Counted from the stretch's first letter, positions 26,927 through 37,646 are shown. The stretch is DNA of 64,000 nucleotides from Adhaeribacter aerolatus (GCF_007991635.1 NZ_BJYS01000008.1:1-64000); one strand, 5' to 3'. The notes: generated by a model not told the origin, from the letters alone. A program made the numbers and translations.

Positions 26927-28291
26927 ATGCCAAACTGGGGTAATACCAAAAAGATAAAGTCCATTAATTTTGCCGGCAGCAAACCGCCTTCGGTCTGTGT
27001 TTTAATTTTTAATTTAAGCGCAACCTATTCCCGAACTGCATTCTGGCTTTTTTACCTGCTAATTTTGAATATGGTTTTAACTCTCAGCAGCAATCAGGCG
27101 CTGGCTCAGAAAAGAAACTTAGTGGAGCAGATTCTCCGCCAAAATTCCGACTCTTTGCTGCAGCAAATTGTGCAGCACCCGGCAAAATATCAAGTGCAGA
27201 TATTGTACACCCAAATTAACCGCGATAAAAACAATCACCCGAAACTTACCTCCTACGCGTACCACCTGAACCCCGAAAACTATTTTTACCCGGCCAGTAC
27301 GGTAAAACTACCAGGTGCTTTAGCGGCTCTCGAAAAAATAAACAACTTAAATATTCCGGGCCTCACAAAAGAAACGCCTCTTAAGATAGACAGCGCTTAC
27401 GAAAAACAAACCCGTGTACTTTCCGACTCATCAGCCGCCAACCATAAACCTTCGGTAGCGCATTACCTGAAAAAAATATTTTTGGTGAGCGATAACGATG
27501 CTTATAACCGGCTTTATGAATTTGTGGGACAGGAAACCTTAAACCAAACGATTCACCAGAAAAGCTACAAAAAAGTACGCTTGCTGCACCGGCTCTCGGT
27601 GGGCGATGACGCGGCGCACGGCCGCTACACCAATCCCATCACTTTTTACCACGAAAATAAAATTATTTACCAGCAGCCCTTGGTTTATAACCCCAACACT
27701 TACCCCAACCAGCTAAAAACCACATTAGTTGGCAAAGGGTTTTACCTGAACGATAAGCTAATAAACCAGCCGATGGATTTTTCGGAGCGGAATAATATTT
27801 CGGTACAAACCCTGCAGGAAATTCTGCAATCGGTTATTTTTCCGGAAGCGGTGCCGGTTAAAAAACGCTTTAATTTAACTCCTGATGATTATACTTTTTT
27901 GTATAAATACATGTCGATGCTGCCGCGGGAAAGCAGTTCGCCCCGGTACGACCCGCAGGAGTTCCCAGATAGTTACGGTAAATTTTTACTGGTAGGTGGC
28001 ACGAAAGAACCTTTACCCCCAAACATCCGGATATTTAATAAAGCGGGCTGGGCTTACGGCTACCTGATTGATAATGCTTATATTGTAGATTTTGAGCATA
28101 AAGTAGAATTCTTTTTAACGGCCGTAATCCTGACCAACGAAGACCTGATTTTTAACGATGATAAATACGAAACTGAAACGGTCGGTCTGCCCTTTATGAA
28201 CAAACTAAGCAACCTGATTTACAAGCATGAACTTGTCCGGAAAAAGAAATACAAACCAAATCTGGATAAATTCCGGCTGACATATGATTAA
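26927..28291 (+). CDS. Class A beta-lactamase-fold serine hydrolase
   Basis: A 454-residue exported protein with the three motifs of penicillin-recognising serine hydrolases: Ser124-Thr-Val-Lys127 (SxxK), Ser188-Asp-Asn190 (SDN) and Lys372-Ala-Gly374 (the KTG position, with Ala replacing Ser/Thr). It is about 170 residues longer than true class A beta-lactamases, with a long insertion between SDN and KAG. It is therefore more likely a peptidoglycan-active or unknown hydrolase than a resistance enzyme. The N-terminus to residue about 61 contains the hydrophobic segment ending ALAQ. The 290-base upstream spacer is AT-rich and shows no further gene. Confidence 0.82.
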   Translation: MPNWGNTKKIKSINFAGSKPPSVCVLIFNLSATYSRTAFWLFYLLILNMVLTLSSNQALAQKRNLVEQILRQNSDSLLQQIVQHPAKYQVQILYTQINRDKNNHPKLTSYAYHLNPENYFYPASTVKLPGALAALEKINNLNIPGLTKETPLKIDSAYEKQTRVLSDSSAANHKPSVAHYLKKIFLVSDNDAYNRLYEFVGQETLNQTIHQKSYKKVRLLHRLSVGDDAAHGRYTNPITFYHENKIIYQQPLVYNPNTYPNQLKTTLVGKGFYLNDKLINQPMDFSERNNISVQTLQEILQSVIFPEAVPVKKRFNLTPDDYTFLYKYMSMLPRESSSPRYDPQEFPDSYGKFLLVGGTKEPLPPNIRIFNKAGWAYGYLIDNAYIVDFEHKVEFFLTAVILTNEDLIFNDDKYETETVGLPFMNKLSNLIYKHELVRKKKYKPNLDKFRLTYD

Positions 28292-28473
28292 TTAAGCCTA
28301 AAATAAAATTCCGCTCGGATAATTTTTGGGTTCCTTACGAAAAATATGTTAATCTCGTCTATCGGTTGATTAGCCATACTTTAATAAATTAATTTTATAA
28401 AAACTAAGCTTTAATTTTCTGGTTTAAGTACTGTAAATTATTTAATTTAGAGAGTGGGAAGGTGAATTTTTGT

Positions 28474-29424
28474 ATGGCAGTGAAAAACTACGCTAAACTG
28501 GTCTTATTACTCTTTATTTCTTTTGGTTTACTTTCGGCAAAACCCCAGGACCGGAAAGTGCGACGGCTATATACCTACTCCAAAATAAATGTATCATCCG
28601 GCGCCCATAAACAAGCGCTTAAGAGCTTAAATAAATTATTGTTGCTCAATCCGGCCTATGATTCGGCTTTTAACCTGCGGGCATCGGTAAAAATATCTTT
28701 AAATGATTATTATGGTGCCGTGGCCGATTACCAGCAGGCCCTGAAAGTGAACCCCCGTTTTGCGCTGGCTTATTTTAACCTGGGCACCTTGTACCTGCAG
28801 TATGGCCATTATAACCTGGCGATGGAAAACCTGGACCGGGCTTTAGCTTTAAAACCTGATTTTAACGATGCTTTAAACAACAAGGCTATTCTTTTAACCA
28901 CCACCCACCATTACCGCGAAGCCATAACGGCTTACGATACCCTGATAGCCCGCCAGCCTAAAATAAACCGGTATTACCTGAACCGCAGTTTCCCGAAAAG
29001 GAAAACCGGCCACTTAGAAGACGCCCTGCACGATTTAGAAAAGGCCATTGATCTGTATCCGTACGATTACAGCGCTCATTATAACCGCGGCGAAATATTA
29101 ATGGAATTAGGCCGCCACCGGTCAGCTATTGCGGCCTTTGAGTTTGCCCGCCGGCTGCAGCCAAAAGCTTTTTATGGAAATATGAACTTGGGTCGGGCCT
29201 ACCAGGTAGCAGGTCAAAGTTCCAAAGCTGTTTCCATTTTTAACCAGGCCATCCGGAAAAACCAGAACAACGGCGAGGCTTATTATTTAAGGGGTAGCGA
29301 ACGTATAAAACAACAAAAGCTCCGGCTAGCTTACAGCGATTTAAGAGTAGCCCAGATGCTGGGCTTTAGTGCGGCTTCCGAAAAATTAGCAGAATTGCAA
29401 AAACAAGTAGCGTCCTTGCGCTAA
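28474..29424 (+). CDS. Exported tetratricopeptide-repeat protein
   Basis: With the ATG at 28474 the protein is 316 residues and opens with a signal peptide (KLVLLLFISFGLLSA). A GTG four codons upstream is possible. The rest is about seven TPR units, such as DYYGAVADYQQALKVNPRFA, HYNLAMENLDRALALKPDF and HRSAIAAFEFARRLQPKAF. It is a periplasmic or envelope scaffold with no nameable partner. It is transcribed after the serine hydrolase but separated by 180 bases. Confidence 0.85.
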   Translation: MAVKNYAKLVLLLFISFGLLSAKPQDRKVRRLYTYSKINVSSGAHKQALKSLNKLLLLNPAYDSAFNLRASVKISLNDYYGAVADYQQALKVNPRFALAYFNLGTLYLQYGHYNLAMENLDRALALKPDFNDALNNKAILLTTTHHYREAITAYDTLIARQPKINRYYLNRSFPKRKTGHLEDALHDLEKAIDLYPYDYSAHYNRGEILMELGRHRSAIAAFEFARRLQPKAFYGNMNLGRAYQVAGQSSKAVSIFNQAIRKNQNNGEAYYLRGSERIKQQKLRLAYSDLRVAQMLGFSAASEKLAELQKQVASLR

Positions 29425-30324
29425 TCCTGCTACTGACTGAACTTACTAAAAGCCTATTTCGCGAAATTTTATTAGCCACTCTTTTTAAAACTGCACATGT
29501 GCTTTCTTAAGATCCATTAATTGAATAGTCTGGCTAGCTTGCCAGGAACCGAGGATAAATTATTCAGACGGGGGTTCCGTATTCCTTATGAAAACGCGAG
29601 AAGTACAACGAGTAAAACATTATTTACAAACTTTGCTCATTGCCTTTTAACAGGTTAAGTACACTTACAGAAACCGGCAGAAAATTTAGGGTATAGACAA
29701 TTTTAACCTTACAAAATATTACTGCCGCATCGGCTCCTATCACGCAATTTTTATTGCTCCGCCGAAACAGAACTAACCTCCATAATACCCCACGTGCGTT
29801 TAGCCTGGGCCTCAATATTTATTATCTTATCCTATTTTAAATTTATTAATTAATAAAATTTGGATATTTAATTAATATAGATACATTCGGGTACGTAAAC
29901 GCTGCTTTATAAATAATACTCTGATCTATTTTGAGAAAAGCCTAATGGACGACAATTATTAATTTAGGCAAAAGCGCTCTTTTTACTAAGCTTAAGGGTA
30001 TTAAAAAGTATGCCTGCGAAAGGGTAATTATTAATGCTTACAGATTTTGCTAAACGCAAATGATAAAATTAGGGCCGGAAGGTAATCCCTGCCCGGTTAT
30101 TTTATACTATTCGAACAAATTTAGTTAAATATAAAGTTTAAGTAACTGCTCTATATTTTCTAAAATCCCTTTTCACCGGATATCACCTCTGGCATAACGA
30201 TGTGATACTCTGGTATTATATTACCTGTCTAAGGACTTCAATTTTTTGTTTTATATAATTCTGAAGCCCTTATCATTTACCTGATTAAGCTTCCATTTTG
30301 AAACAGTTTAAAACCCTAATCTGC
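29425..30324. other. Spacer upstream of the SusC/D locus
   Basis: About 900 AT-rich bases without a convincing gene. A 63-codon minus-strand frame near 29624-29815 lacks any protein-like pattern. The last 150 bases hold weak inverted repeats (GGACTTCA facing TGAAGCCC near 30232-30278) that could belong to the locus promoter region. I saw no full promoter match. Confidence 0.5.
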
Positions 30325-33300
30325 ATGAAAAATTATTTACGCTTCCTCATCCTACTCAGCTGTTGTTGGTGGCAGTCAGCGCTGGCGCAGGAGTTTAATG
30401 TTAGCGGTACCGTAAAAGATGCCGCTACCAATGATCCGTTGCCGGGTTTAACCGTGCAGGTAAAAGGGACTTCTACCGGCACCGTTACCAATGCAAATGG
30501 TACTTTTAACATTAATGTAAACCCATCTGCTGTATTGGTGTTCTCTTTTATTGGTTACCTCTCGCAAGAAGTGCCGGTTAATAATAAGACTGTTATTAAT
30601 GTGCAACTGCAGCAAGATCTGGCCCAGTTAGAAGAAGTGGTGGTAATTGGTTATGGTACCCAGAAGAAAAGCGACTTAACCGGTTCGGTAGAGCGGGTAA
30701 ATGCCGAGACCTTTCAAAATCAGGCCGTCACCCAGGTTACCGATATGCTTACGGGAACCGTAGCAGGATTTTACGGCAATCAAAATGCCTCGGCGGCCGG
30801 CGGTAGTTCCATGGAAATCAGAGGTCCCTCCTCTTTAACCGCTGGTACCGACCCCTTGTTAGTTCTGGACGGGGTAATTTATAAGGGCAGCCTGGCTGAT
30901 ATAAACCCCAATGATATTGAAACCATTGATATTTTAAAAGATGCCAGTTCTGCTGCCGTTTATGGTTCTAAGGCTGCTTCCGGCGTTATTCTCATTACCA
31001 CCAAGCGCGGCAAGTCGGGTAAGCCCACCATAAATTTTTCCACCAGAATTGGCGTAGCCGAATCTACGAACGAGCGCCGGGGAATTGGCCCGGAAGAATA
31101 CGTTCAGTTTAGAAAAGACTATTTCCGCACTATTTTCCCGAATACGCCTTATCATTTTTATACCAATCCGGAAGAGCTCCCTGCTGGAATGACCATTGAA
31201 GAATGGCGCAAACTAAGTAATAATCCGCTTCCGGACAATACCCGGGAATATATGGCACGACTACGATTTTTTCCGATAGAACAGGAAAATTATCTGGCCG
31301 GCAAAACCGTAGACTGGTACGATGTGGTAATGCGGCGTGCGCTGCGGCAATCGCATGATTTAAGCATTGGGGGCGGATCAGAAAATGTTTCCTACTACTG
31401 GTCGGTTGGTTACACCGATAATGAAGGTATTATTCTGGGAGATGACTTCTCAGCAGTTCGTTCCAAATTAAACTTCGATTTTAAAGTAAATAAATGGTTG
31501 AATGTAGGCGTTAATACCCAGTTTTCTAACCGGGATGAAAGTTCGGTACCGGGTAGCTTGGGTTTTTATGGCAATAGCCCTTACGGCAGGGAGTTTGACG
31601 AACAGGGTAACCTGGAGCGCTTGCCCCACGGCCATACCAACCACCCGTTACTCGAATATTACCGTCAGGATAGATTAAGAAAAACAAACAGCCTGTTTAC
31701 CAACCTCCATGCCGATATTAAACTGCCGTTTGGCATTACTTACACGGTTTCTTTCCAGCCGCGCTTCGAAACCATGAAAGACCTAAGGTTTACCACCACC
31801 GACCGAAGAGTGGGCGGTGAACCAAACGAGGATTTGAGCCGGGGTAACCGGGATGAATATTCGCATTACGAGTGGATGGTAGATAATCTCTTAAAATGGA
31901 ATAAACAGATTGGTAGCCACTCCTTTGATGTAACCCTGCTGCATAACGTGGAGGAAACCAAAAGATGGTCGTCGAGAACCAGCAATATAAACTTTACCCC
32001 AACGGAGACGCTGGGGTACCATGCCTTGCAATTGGGTAATGGCCCGGGCATCACGAACGACGATTACCGGTTTACGGGCGATGCCATGATGGCCCGGTTA
32101 AATTATACCCTTCTAGGAAAATATTTATTTACCGCCTCGGTCAGAAGAGATGGGTACTCGGCCTTTGGTCAGAAAAATCCCCGGGCCACTTTTCCGGCGG
32201 TAGCGGTAGCCTGGCAAATATCAGAAGAAGACTTTTTTAATGTAGATCTGATAAACCGGATGAAATTGAGATTGTCGTGGGGCGCTAATGGTAACCGCGA
32301 CATCGGGATGTATGCCTCACTGGCCAGGTTACAAACCAACTTATGGTTCAACGGCACCAACACCCGGGTAGGGGTATTTAACTCTACCTTGTCTAATGCC
32401 GACCTGCGTTGGGAAAGAACCGAATCCATCAATATTGGCGTGGATCTGGGCTTGTTTCAGAACAAGCTGGACCTTACCCTCGATTATTACGACCGGACTA
32501 CTACGGATGTGTTAATGAACCGCTTACTGCCTATCATGACCGGGTTTTCGAATATCACCTCCAACCTGGGCGAGTTAGGGAACAAAGGATTTGAGGCCAC
32601 TTTAAATACCGTAAACCTCCGGCACAAAAACTTTACCTGGCGATCAAACCTGGTTTTCTCGCTCAACCGAAATAAAATTAAAAAATTATTCGGCGATACC
32701 GGACAATACACTTTGTTGGGCGAAACGCGCACCGGCGATATTCCGGATTATTCGAACCAATGGTTTCCCGGACAACCGGTTGATGTGGTATGGGATTATA
32801 AACCTGCCGGGGTTTGGCAGGTAGACGAAGCCGAAGCCGCCAAGAAGTATGGCATGCGGGTGGGAGATTTTAAATCGGTTGATGTAAACGGCGATGGTAA
32901 ATATACCGACTTAATTGACAAGCAATTTATTGGTTTCACTCAGCCCCGCTACCGCCTGGGCCTAAGAAACGATTTCACCTTTTTAACCAATTTTACCGCT
33001 TCCGTGTTTATTCGCGCGGATCTTGGCCATATTGATGAATACACACCGGCCCTTAACCGCGGCTGGGAATCGAACGACCGGCGCAGCCGCGATGTGGGCC
33101 CGGTACCTTACTGGACCCCCGAAAATCCGATTAACGATTATGCCCGCCTGGATGTGGGTACCAGTGGCTATGGCGGCGGCTTACGCATCTTTAAACCGCG
33201 GTCTTTTGGGCGGATACAGGACGTATCTTTATCCTATAACCTGCCGGCAACTTTGGCTGAACGGATACAGCTTAATAACCTTCGTGTTTTTGCTTCGGTC

Positions 33301-33402
33301 CGGAACCTGGCCACTTTTACCAAATGGCCCCACTGGGATCCGGAATCCGGCGATTCGCCCATGCCCAAGACTTATACCATGGGTCTGAGTTTATCCTTGT
33401 AA
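30325..33402 (+). CDS. SusC/RagA family TonB-linked outer-membrane transporter
   Basis: With the ATG at 30325 it is 1025 residues. An in-frame TTG at 30298 would extend the signal peptide unnaturally. The order is typical: signal peptide (CCWWQSALAQ), carboxypeptidase-D regulatory-like domain (VSGTVKDAATNDPLPGLTVQ), TonB-box-like EEVVVIGYGTQKKSDLTGS, plug domain (LLVLDGVIY, ILKDASSAAVYGSKAASGV) and a C-terminal barrel ending TYTMGLSLSL. It imports oligosaccharides bound by the SusD partner, which follows 28 bases later. The substrate is inferred from downstream esterases to be a uronic-acid-containing glycan. Confidence 0.95.
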   Translation: MKNYLRFLILLSCCWWQSALAQEFNVSGTVKDAATNDPLPGLTVQVKGTSTGTVTNANGTFNINVNPSAVLVFSFIGYLSQEVPVNNKTVINVQLQQDLAQLEEVVVIGYGTQKKSDLTGSVERVNAETFQNQAVTQVTDMLTGTVAGFYGNQNASAAGGSSMEIRGPSSLTAGTDPLLVLDGVIYKGSLADINPNDIETIDILKDASSAAVYGSKAASGVILITTKRGKSGKPTINFSTRIGVAESTNERRGIGPEEYVQFRKDYFRTIFPNTPYHFYTNPEELPAGMTIEEWRKLSNNPLPDNTREYMARLRFFPIEQENYLAGKTVDWYDVVMRRALRQSHDLSIGGGSENVSYYWSVGYTDNEGIILGDDFSAVRSKLNFDFKVNKWLNVGVNTQFSNRDESSVPGSLGFYGNSPYGREFDEQGNLERLPHGHTNHPLLEYYRQDRLRKTNSLFTNLHADIKLPFGITYTVSFQPRFETMKDLRFTTTDRRVGGEPNEDLSRGNRDEYSHYEWMVDNLLKWNKQIGSHSFDVTLLHNVEETKRWSSRTSNINFTPTETLGYHALQLGNGPGITNDDYRFTGDAMMARLNYTLLGKYLFTASVRRDGYSAFGQKNPRATFPAVAVAWQISEEDFFNVDLINRMKLRLSWGANGNRDIGMYASLARLQTNLWFNGTNTRVGVFNSTLSNADLRWERTESINIGVDLGLFQNKLDLTLDYYDRTTTDVLMNRLLPIMTGFSNITSNLGELGNKGFEATLNTVNLRHKNFTWRSNLVFSLNRNKIKKLFGDTGQYTLLGETRTGDIPDYSNQWFPGQPVDVVWDYKPAGVWQVDEAEAAKKYGMRVGDFKSVDVNGDGKYTDLIDKQFIGFTQPRYRLGLRNDFTFLTNFTASVFIRADLGHIDEYTPALNRGWESNDRRSRDVGPVPYWTPENPINDYARLDVGTSGYGGGLRIFKPRSFGRIQDVSLSYNLPATLAERIQLNNLRVFASVRNLATFTKWPHWDPESGDSPMPKTYTMGLSLSL

Positions 33403-33430
33403 CTAAACAAAAACGTGTAAGCTAGAAAAC

Positions 33431-35197
33431 ATGAAACGTCTAAAAAGAAACTCACTTATATTAACCATACCGCTCTTGTTTCTGATATCCTGCTCAAAGG
33501 AATGGTTAGAGCCCGACCCACTTTCGTTCTTAACGCCGGAAAATGTGTATGTGAATGAGGCCGGTTTTGAAGCTATATTGGTTACGCTCCGGAAAAACCT
33601 GCAATATGAATCGACCGGTGACCGGCATCCTTTATCGATGGAATTTGCCACCTCCGATTTGGCCATACCGCTGGTGCAGGCCGATTTTAGAAGAACCACG
33701 CCCAGCAGCAGCGCGTTTTTTCCTTTTTTGCGCTACTTTACGAACGTATATGTATTTATTAAAAACGCCAACGTTTTAATTTCCAGAATAGATGATATAG
33801 AATGGAAAGATGAAAAAGTAAAAAACCGCCTATTGGCAGAAGCTTATTGGCACCGGGCGTACTGGTACTACCGGTTGGTGCATTCTTACGGCGATGTGCC
33901 CTGGATTGGGGAGGAATTATCGGGGGCAAAACTCGATTTTCAAACCCACAGCCGCTGGGCTATCCTGAAGAAGATTCAAACGGATTTGGAATTTGCCGCC
34001 CAATGGCTGCCGGTAAAGCCAGCTTCCTTGGGTAATGTTACCAAAGGCGCCGCTAATCATCTGTTAACTAAAGTATACCTGGCTAATACCGAATTTGATA
34101 AAGCCATTGCTGCTGCCACTAGCGTTATAGATGGGCCGTATGCTTTAATGACAACCCGGTTTGGTGTTGATGCCAGCGATGGCAGCCGGAATGTCATGTG
34201 GGATTTGCATCGTTATCAGAACAAGAATAATCCCCAGAATACCGAAACCATTTACACCACCATTGATCGGCCGGATGCGCCGCCTAGTTCCTGGTCGGCG
34301 GGCACATTTTCTATGCGTTGGTACACCCCCTCTTACTGGAAAATATTGGATGGAACCGGTAACCGGGCCTGTAACTGGAATACGCCTACCGGTGATACTT
34401 TAGGAATTGGCAACGGCGATGTTCGCACGAACGATTTTTTTCATTACCGGATTTGGGAGGATGCCACTCATAAATGGCAACAAACGCCTGATTTACGCCG
34501 GGCGGGCAATAACTGGATAGAAATGGGCGATGAAATTGCCGAAATATTAAACTGCAGAGCGGCTTCTCCGCAATTTCGCCAACCGCTTACCAAAAAATTT
34601 TACGGGAGTTTGGTGGATACGACAGATACCTGGTTTCCGTGGCCCCACTACAAAACGTATGTTCCTTCCGATAACCTGACCCAGCCCTTGGGCGGACAAG
34701 GCGATTGGTATATATTCCGCCTGGCCGAAACCTATCTTCTAAGAGCCGAGGCTTATTATTGGAAAGGGCAAACCGGTCCGGCCGCTGCGGATATAAATAA
34801 GGTGAGGCAGCGGGCTAAAGCCCCCCTGATTTCGGCAGCAGATGTAACCATCGATTATATATTCGACGAACGGGCCCGGGAACTGTATACCGAAGAACCC
34901 CGCCACTCCGAAATGGTCCGGGTTTCCTATATCCTGGCTAAATTAAATACCAGCGGCTATAGTTTAGCGGGTTTCAGTCAAAAAAACTGGTACTACGACC
35001 GGGTGAAGCGACTTAATTCCCATTATCGGCCGCCGCTGTTCCAGTGGTTTGGCAATACGGCGGCCATGGATCCTTATCATGTGCTCTGGCCTATTCCCCA
35101 AAGTGTGATCACGGCCAATACTTTAGGAACGGTGAATCAAAATGCAGGGTATGTCGGGGCCGAAGGAAATGTCCCTCCCCTGGAAACGATTGAATAA
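33431..35197 (+). CDS. SusD/RagB family surface glycan-binding lipoprotein
   Basis: A 588-residue lipoprotein with lipobox LISC (Cys21), followed by EWLEPDPLSFLTPENVY. The helical TPR-like core is shown by LLAEAYWHRAYWYYRLVHSYGDVPWI, here quoted in part as AYWHRAYWYYRLV, and the C-terminal RagB/SusD domain has ETYLLRAEAYYWKGQ and FDERARELYTEEPRHSEMVR. It caps the SusC transporter and binds the incoming oligosaccharide. It is the second gene of the locus. Confidence 0.95.
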   Translation: MKRLKRNSLILTIPLLFLISCSKEWLEPDPLSFLTPENVYVNEAGFEAILVTLRKNLQYESTGDRHPLSMEFATSDLAIPLVQADFRRTTPSSSAFFPFLRYFTNVYVFIKNANVLISRIDDIEWKDEKVKNRLLAEAYWHRAYWYYRLVHSYGDVPWIGEELSGAKLDFQTHSRWAILKKIQTDLEFAAQWLPVKPASLGNVTKGAANHLLTKVYLANTEFDKAIAAATSVIDGPYALMTTRFGVDASDGSRNVMWDLHRYQNKNNPQNTETIYTTIDRPDAPPSSWSAGTFSMRWYTPSYWKILDGTGNRACNWNTPTGDTLGIGNGDVRTNDFFHYRIWEDATHKWQQTPDLRRAGNNWIEMGDEIAEILNCRAASPQFRQPLTKKFYGSLVDTTDTWFPWPHYKTYVPSDNLTQPLGGQGDWYIFRLAETYLLRAEAYYWKGQTGPAAADINKVRQRAKAPLISAADVTIDYIFDERARELYTEEPRHSEMVRVSYILAKLNTSGYSLAGFSQKNWYYDRVKRLNSHYRPPLFQWFGNTAAMDPYHVLWPIPQSVITANTLGTVNQNAGYVGAEGNVPPLETIE

Positions 35198-35254
35198 ATA
35201 ATTTGGATTGAGCTGCTTGTACTGGCAGGCAGCCCAATTTTTAAAATATTAAAG

Positions 35255-37618
35255 TTGATTGTTATGCCCCGGATTTTAAAATATATTCTTTATACGCTTC
35301 CTATATTTTATTTAAATACCTCCCGTATTCTTGCCCAAACCGAAACCGCCAAACGGCAAGCTTACCTGAAAGAAATAATCCGGTTGCAGGAGCAGCCAAG
35401 CTCCTCCGATCCGTTTGTCAGTCATCACGATAAAACCTGGCTCGACTGGGTAAAACGTACCGGCGAATTGCCGCCCAATTTCGAGGCATTACCTTCTATA
35501 CCCTTCTTACCTAATCCGCTTGTACTCGATGAAGGCAGGAAGAACATCCCGGTAAAAACGCCAGCGCAATGGCAAGAACAAAGGGAATATTTCAAAAAGC
35601 AGGTAAAGCATCTATTTTCCGGCACCTTTCCAGCGTCACCCGAAAATCTGAAAGCTAAGGTACTGGCCGAAAAGGTGGAAAATGGGGTAAAAGTCCAAAT
35701 GATTGAACTAAGTTTTGGCGCAAATAATGGAGCCAAACTTACCCTGGAGCTTTTTACGCCTCCCGGTAACGGACCTTTTCCGGTATTCATTACCCAGTGG
35801 AACCACCGGGGCTGGGCTCAGATTGCCGTAAGAAGAGGTTATATGGGATTGGTTTATGCCGGTGCCGATGCCAAGGACGATACCCGGGAATATCTGGCTT
35901 TATACCCGGATTACGACTGGACAACCCTGATGACCCGCGCCTGGGGAGCGCACCGGGCTGTTGATTATTTGTATACCCTAAATAGGGTAGATAAATCCAA
36001 AATAGCTATTACCGGGCATTCCCGGAACGGAAAGCAATCTTTGCTGGCGGCTGCTTTTGATAACAGAATAACCGCCGTAATTACCAGTAGCGGCGGTACC
36101 GGCGGCGAATTTCCTTACCGCTACACCGATGAGCCGCATAACAATGAATCCATTGATTATCTGGCCTCCCGCAGAACGCATTGGCTCCACCCCCGGTTAC
36201 GGTTTTATGCCGGCCAGGAGCATAAATTGCCCATCGATCAAAATTCCTTAATGGCCTTAATTGCTCCCAATGCTTTACTCCTGAGTTCTTCTATTAGAGA
36301 AGGCGGAGGCGGCGATCCCTGGGCTATTGAACAAATGTTCAACTCTCTTGCGCCGGTTTATAAATTTTTAGACGCACCGCAGAAGCTGGGAATCCGGCTG
36401 CGCGACGGTGAACACGGGGTTTCGGAACGGGACATAGAAGCCTACGTGGATTGGCTCGATATTCAATTTAAAAGAAAAAATATTCCCTGGGAAAATAAGC
36501 TTGTTTATAATTACGCCTTCGATAAATGGAAGACCTTAAGCAACGAAACCGTAGCGCTGAGCGATTATCCGGTTAAAGCGGCAACCAATACAATCCTGAA
36601 AAATGATAAAGGGGGAAAACTAAAAAACGTAAACGATTGGTACGGGAAAAAGGCTGCTATCCAGGAACAAATCCGTTGGGTTTTAGGCAAGGAGCCGGCC
36701 GGAATTTCTGCCAGCCCCATAAAAGAATTAAGCAGCCGCGAAGATTACGTTAGCAGCTATATTAGCCGGCCGCAGGTTAAAAACGGCAAGAAAGAAAATA
36801 TTGCACCCTATAATGCACTGGGAGATTATTTATACGGGTCTTTATACTACCCGATCAATGCAAACGGCGAAAAGATAAAGAAAGCCAACGGGAAAATACC
36901 GGTAGTAATTTTTACCCATAAGTTCTCTAACACCGGCTACGACTCTTATTTAAATTCCCTTTTCAACGATTTATTAGCCAAAGGCATGGCGGTACTGGCT
37001 ATGGATATGATTGGGTACGGGGCGCGCATAGAAGAAGGCACCTACTTTTACGAGCGTTACCCCAATTGGTCGAAGCTGGGCAAAATGGTTACGGATACCC
37101 GGGCGGCCATTGATGCCTTGGAAAGCCTTGACTTTATAGATAAAGATAAAATATATTTGGCGGGTTATGCCTTGGGCGGAACGGTAAGTTTGTTTACGGC
37201 GGCCTTGGATAACCGGATTGCCGGCACGGCTGTTTCCTGTGCCTTTACGCCCTGGCGGGATGCCAGCGCAAATAAAGATAATTCCGGTGTTATGGCCTAT
37301 TCGCATTTATATGGGTTATCGCCACGGCTCGGCTTTTTTGCCGGTAACGAAAACAGATTACCCGTCGATTATCCTGAAATTATTTCGGTCCTTGCACCCC
37401 GGCCTTTACTGGTTATTGCGCCTAAGCTGGACCGGCACGCAAACGCTGGAAAAGTTAATCAAAGTATAAAAGAGGTTGCTTCGGTTTACGCCTATTTAAA
37501 CGCTGCCAAAAATTTGGAATTTAAAACACCAGACGAATTCAACGGATTCAGCGCGGCCCAGCAAAAGGAAATGGTAAACTGGCTGGATAAAGCGTCGACC
37601 CAGGAAAAAAATAAATAA
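35255..37618 (+). CDS. Tandem alpha/beta-hydrolase, CE15-like plus a second domain lacking the serine
   Basis: A 787-residue exported protein with two alpha/beta-hydrolase domains. The first (about residues 60-410) has GHSRNGK with Ser256 and GEHGVS with His387, the pattern of glucuronoyl-esterase (CE15)-like enzymes. The second (about 440-780) has IPVVIFTHKF, MAVLAMDMIGYGAR and the nucleophile elbow GYALGG, where Ala639 (codon GCC) occupies the catalytic Ser position. The second domain is therefore probably inactive or binding-only. The gene is 57 bases after susD and is followed 28 bases later by a single-domain CE15-like gene. It probably removes or binds ester-linked uronic acid substituents in the periplasm. 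Confidence 0.82.
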   Translation: MIVMPRILKYILYTLPIFYLNTSRILAQTETAKRQAYLKEIIRLQEQPSSSDPFVSHHDKTWLDWVKRTGELPPNFEALPSIPFLPNPLVLDEGRKNIPVKTPAQWQEQREYFKKQVKHLFSGTFPASPENLKAKVLAEKVENGVKVQMIELSFGANNGAKLTLELFTPPGNGPFPVFITQWNHRGWAQIAVRRGYMGLVYAGADAKDDTREYLALYPDYDWTTLMTRAWGAHRAVDYLYTLNRVDKSKIAITGHSRNGKQSLLAAAFDNRITAVITSSGGTGGEFPYRYTDEPHNNESIDYLASRRTHWLHPRLRFYAGQEHKLPIDQNSLMALIAPNALLLSSSIREGGGGDPWAIEQMFNSLAPVYKFLDAPQKLGIRLRDGEHGVSERDIEAYVDWLDIQFKRKNIPWENKLVYNYAFDKWKTLSNETVALSDYPVKAATNTILKNDKGGKLKNVNDWYGKKAAIQEQIRWVLGKEPAGISASPIKELSSREDYVSSYISRPQVKNGKKENIAPYNALGDYLYGSLYYPINANGEKIKKANGKIPVVIFTHKFSNTGYDSYLNSLFNDLLAKGMAVLAMDMIGYGARIEEGTYFYERYPNWSKLGKMVTDTRAAIDALESLDFIDKDKIYLAGYALGGTVSLFTAALDNRIAGTAVSCAFTPWRDASANKDNSGVMAYSHLYGLSPRLGFFAGNENRLPVDYPEIISVLAPRPLLVIAPKLDRHANAGKVNQSIKEVASVYAYLNAAKNLEFKTPDEFNGFSAAQQKEMVNWLDKASTQEKNK

Positions 37619-37646
37619 TTTTAATATAAAAATAAATATAGAATTA

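Noticed and set aside
29624-29815. 63-codon minus-strand frame in the spacer before susC
   Set aside because: The amino-acid composition is random-looking and there is no start context or homologous pattern.
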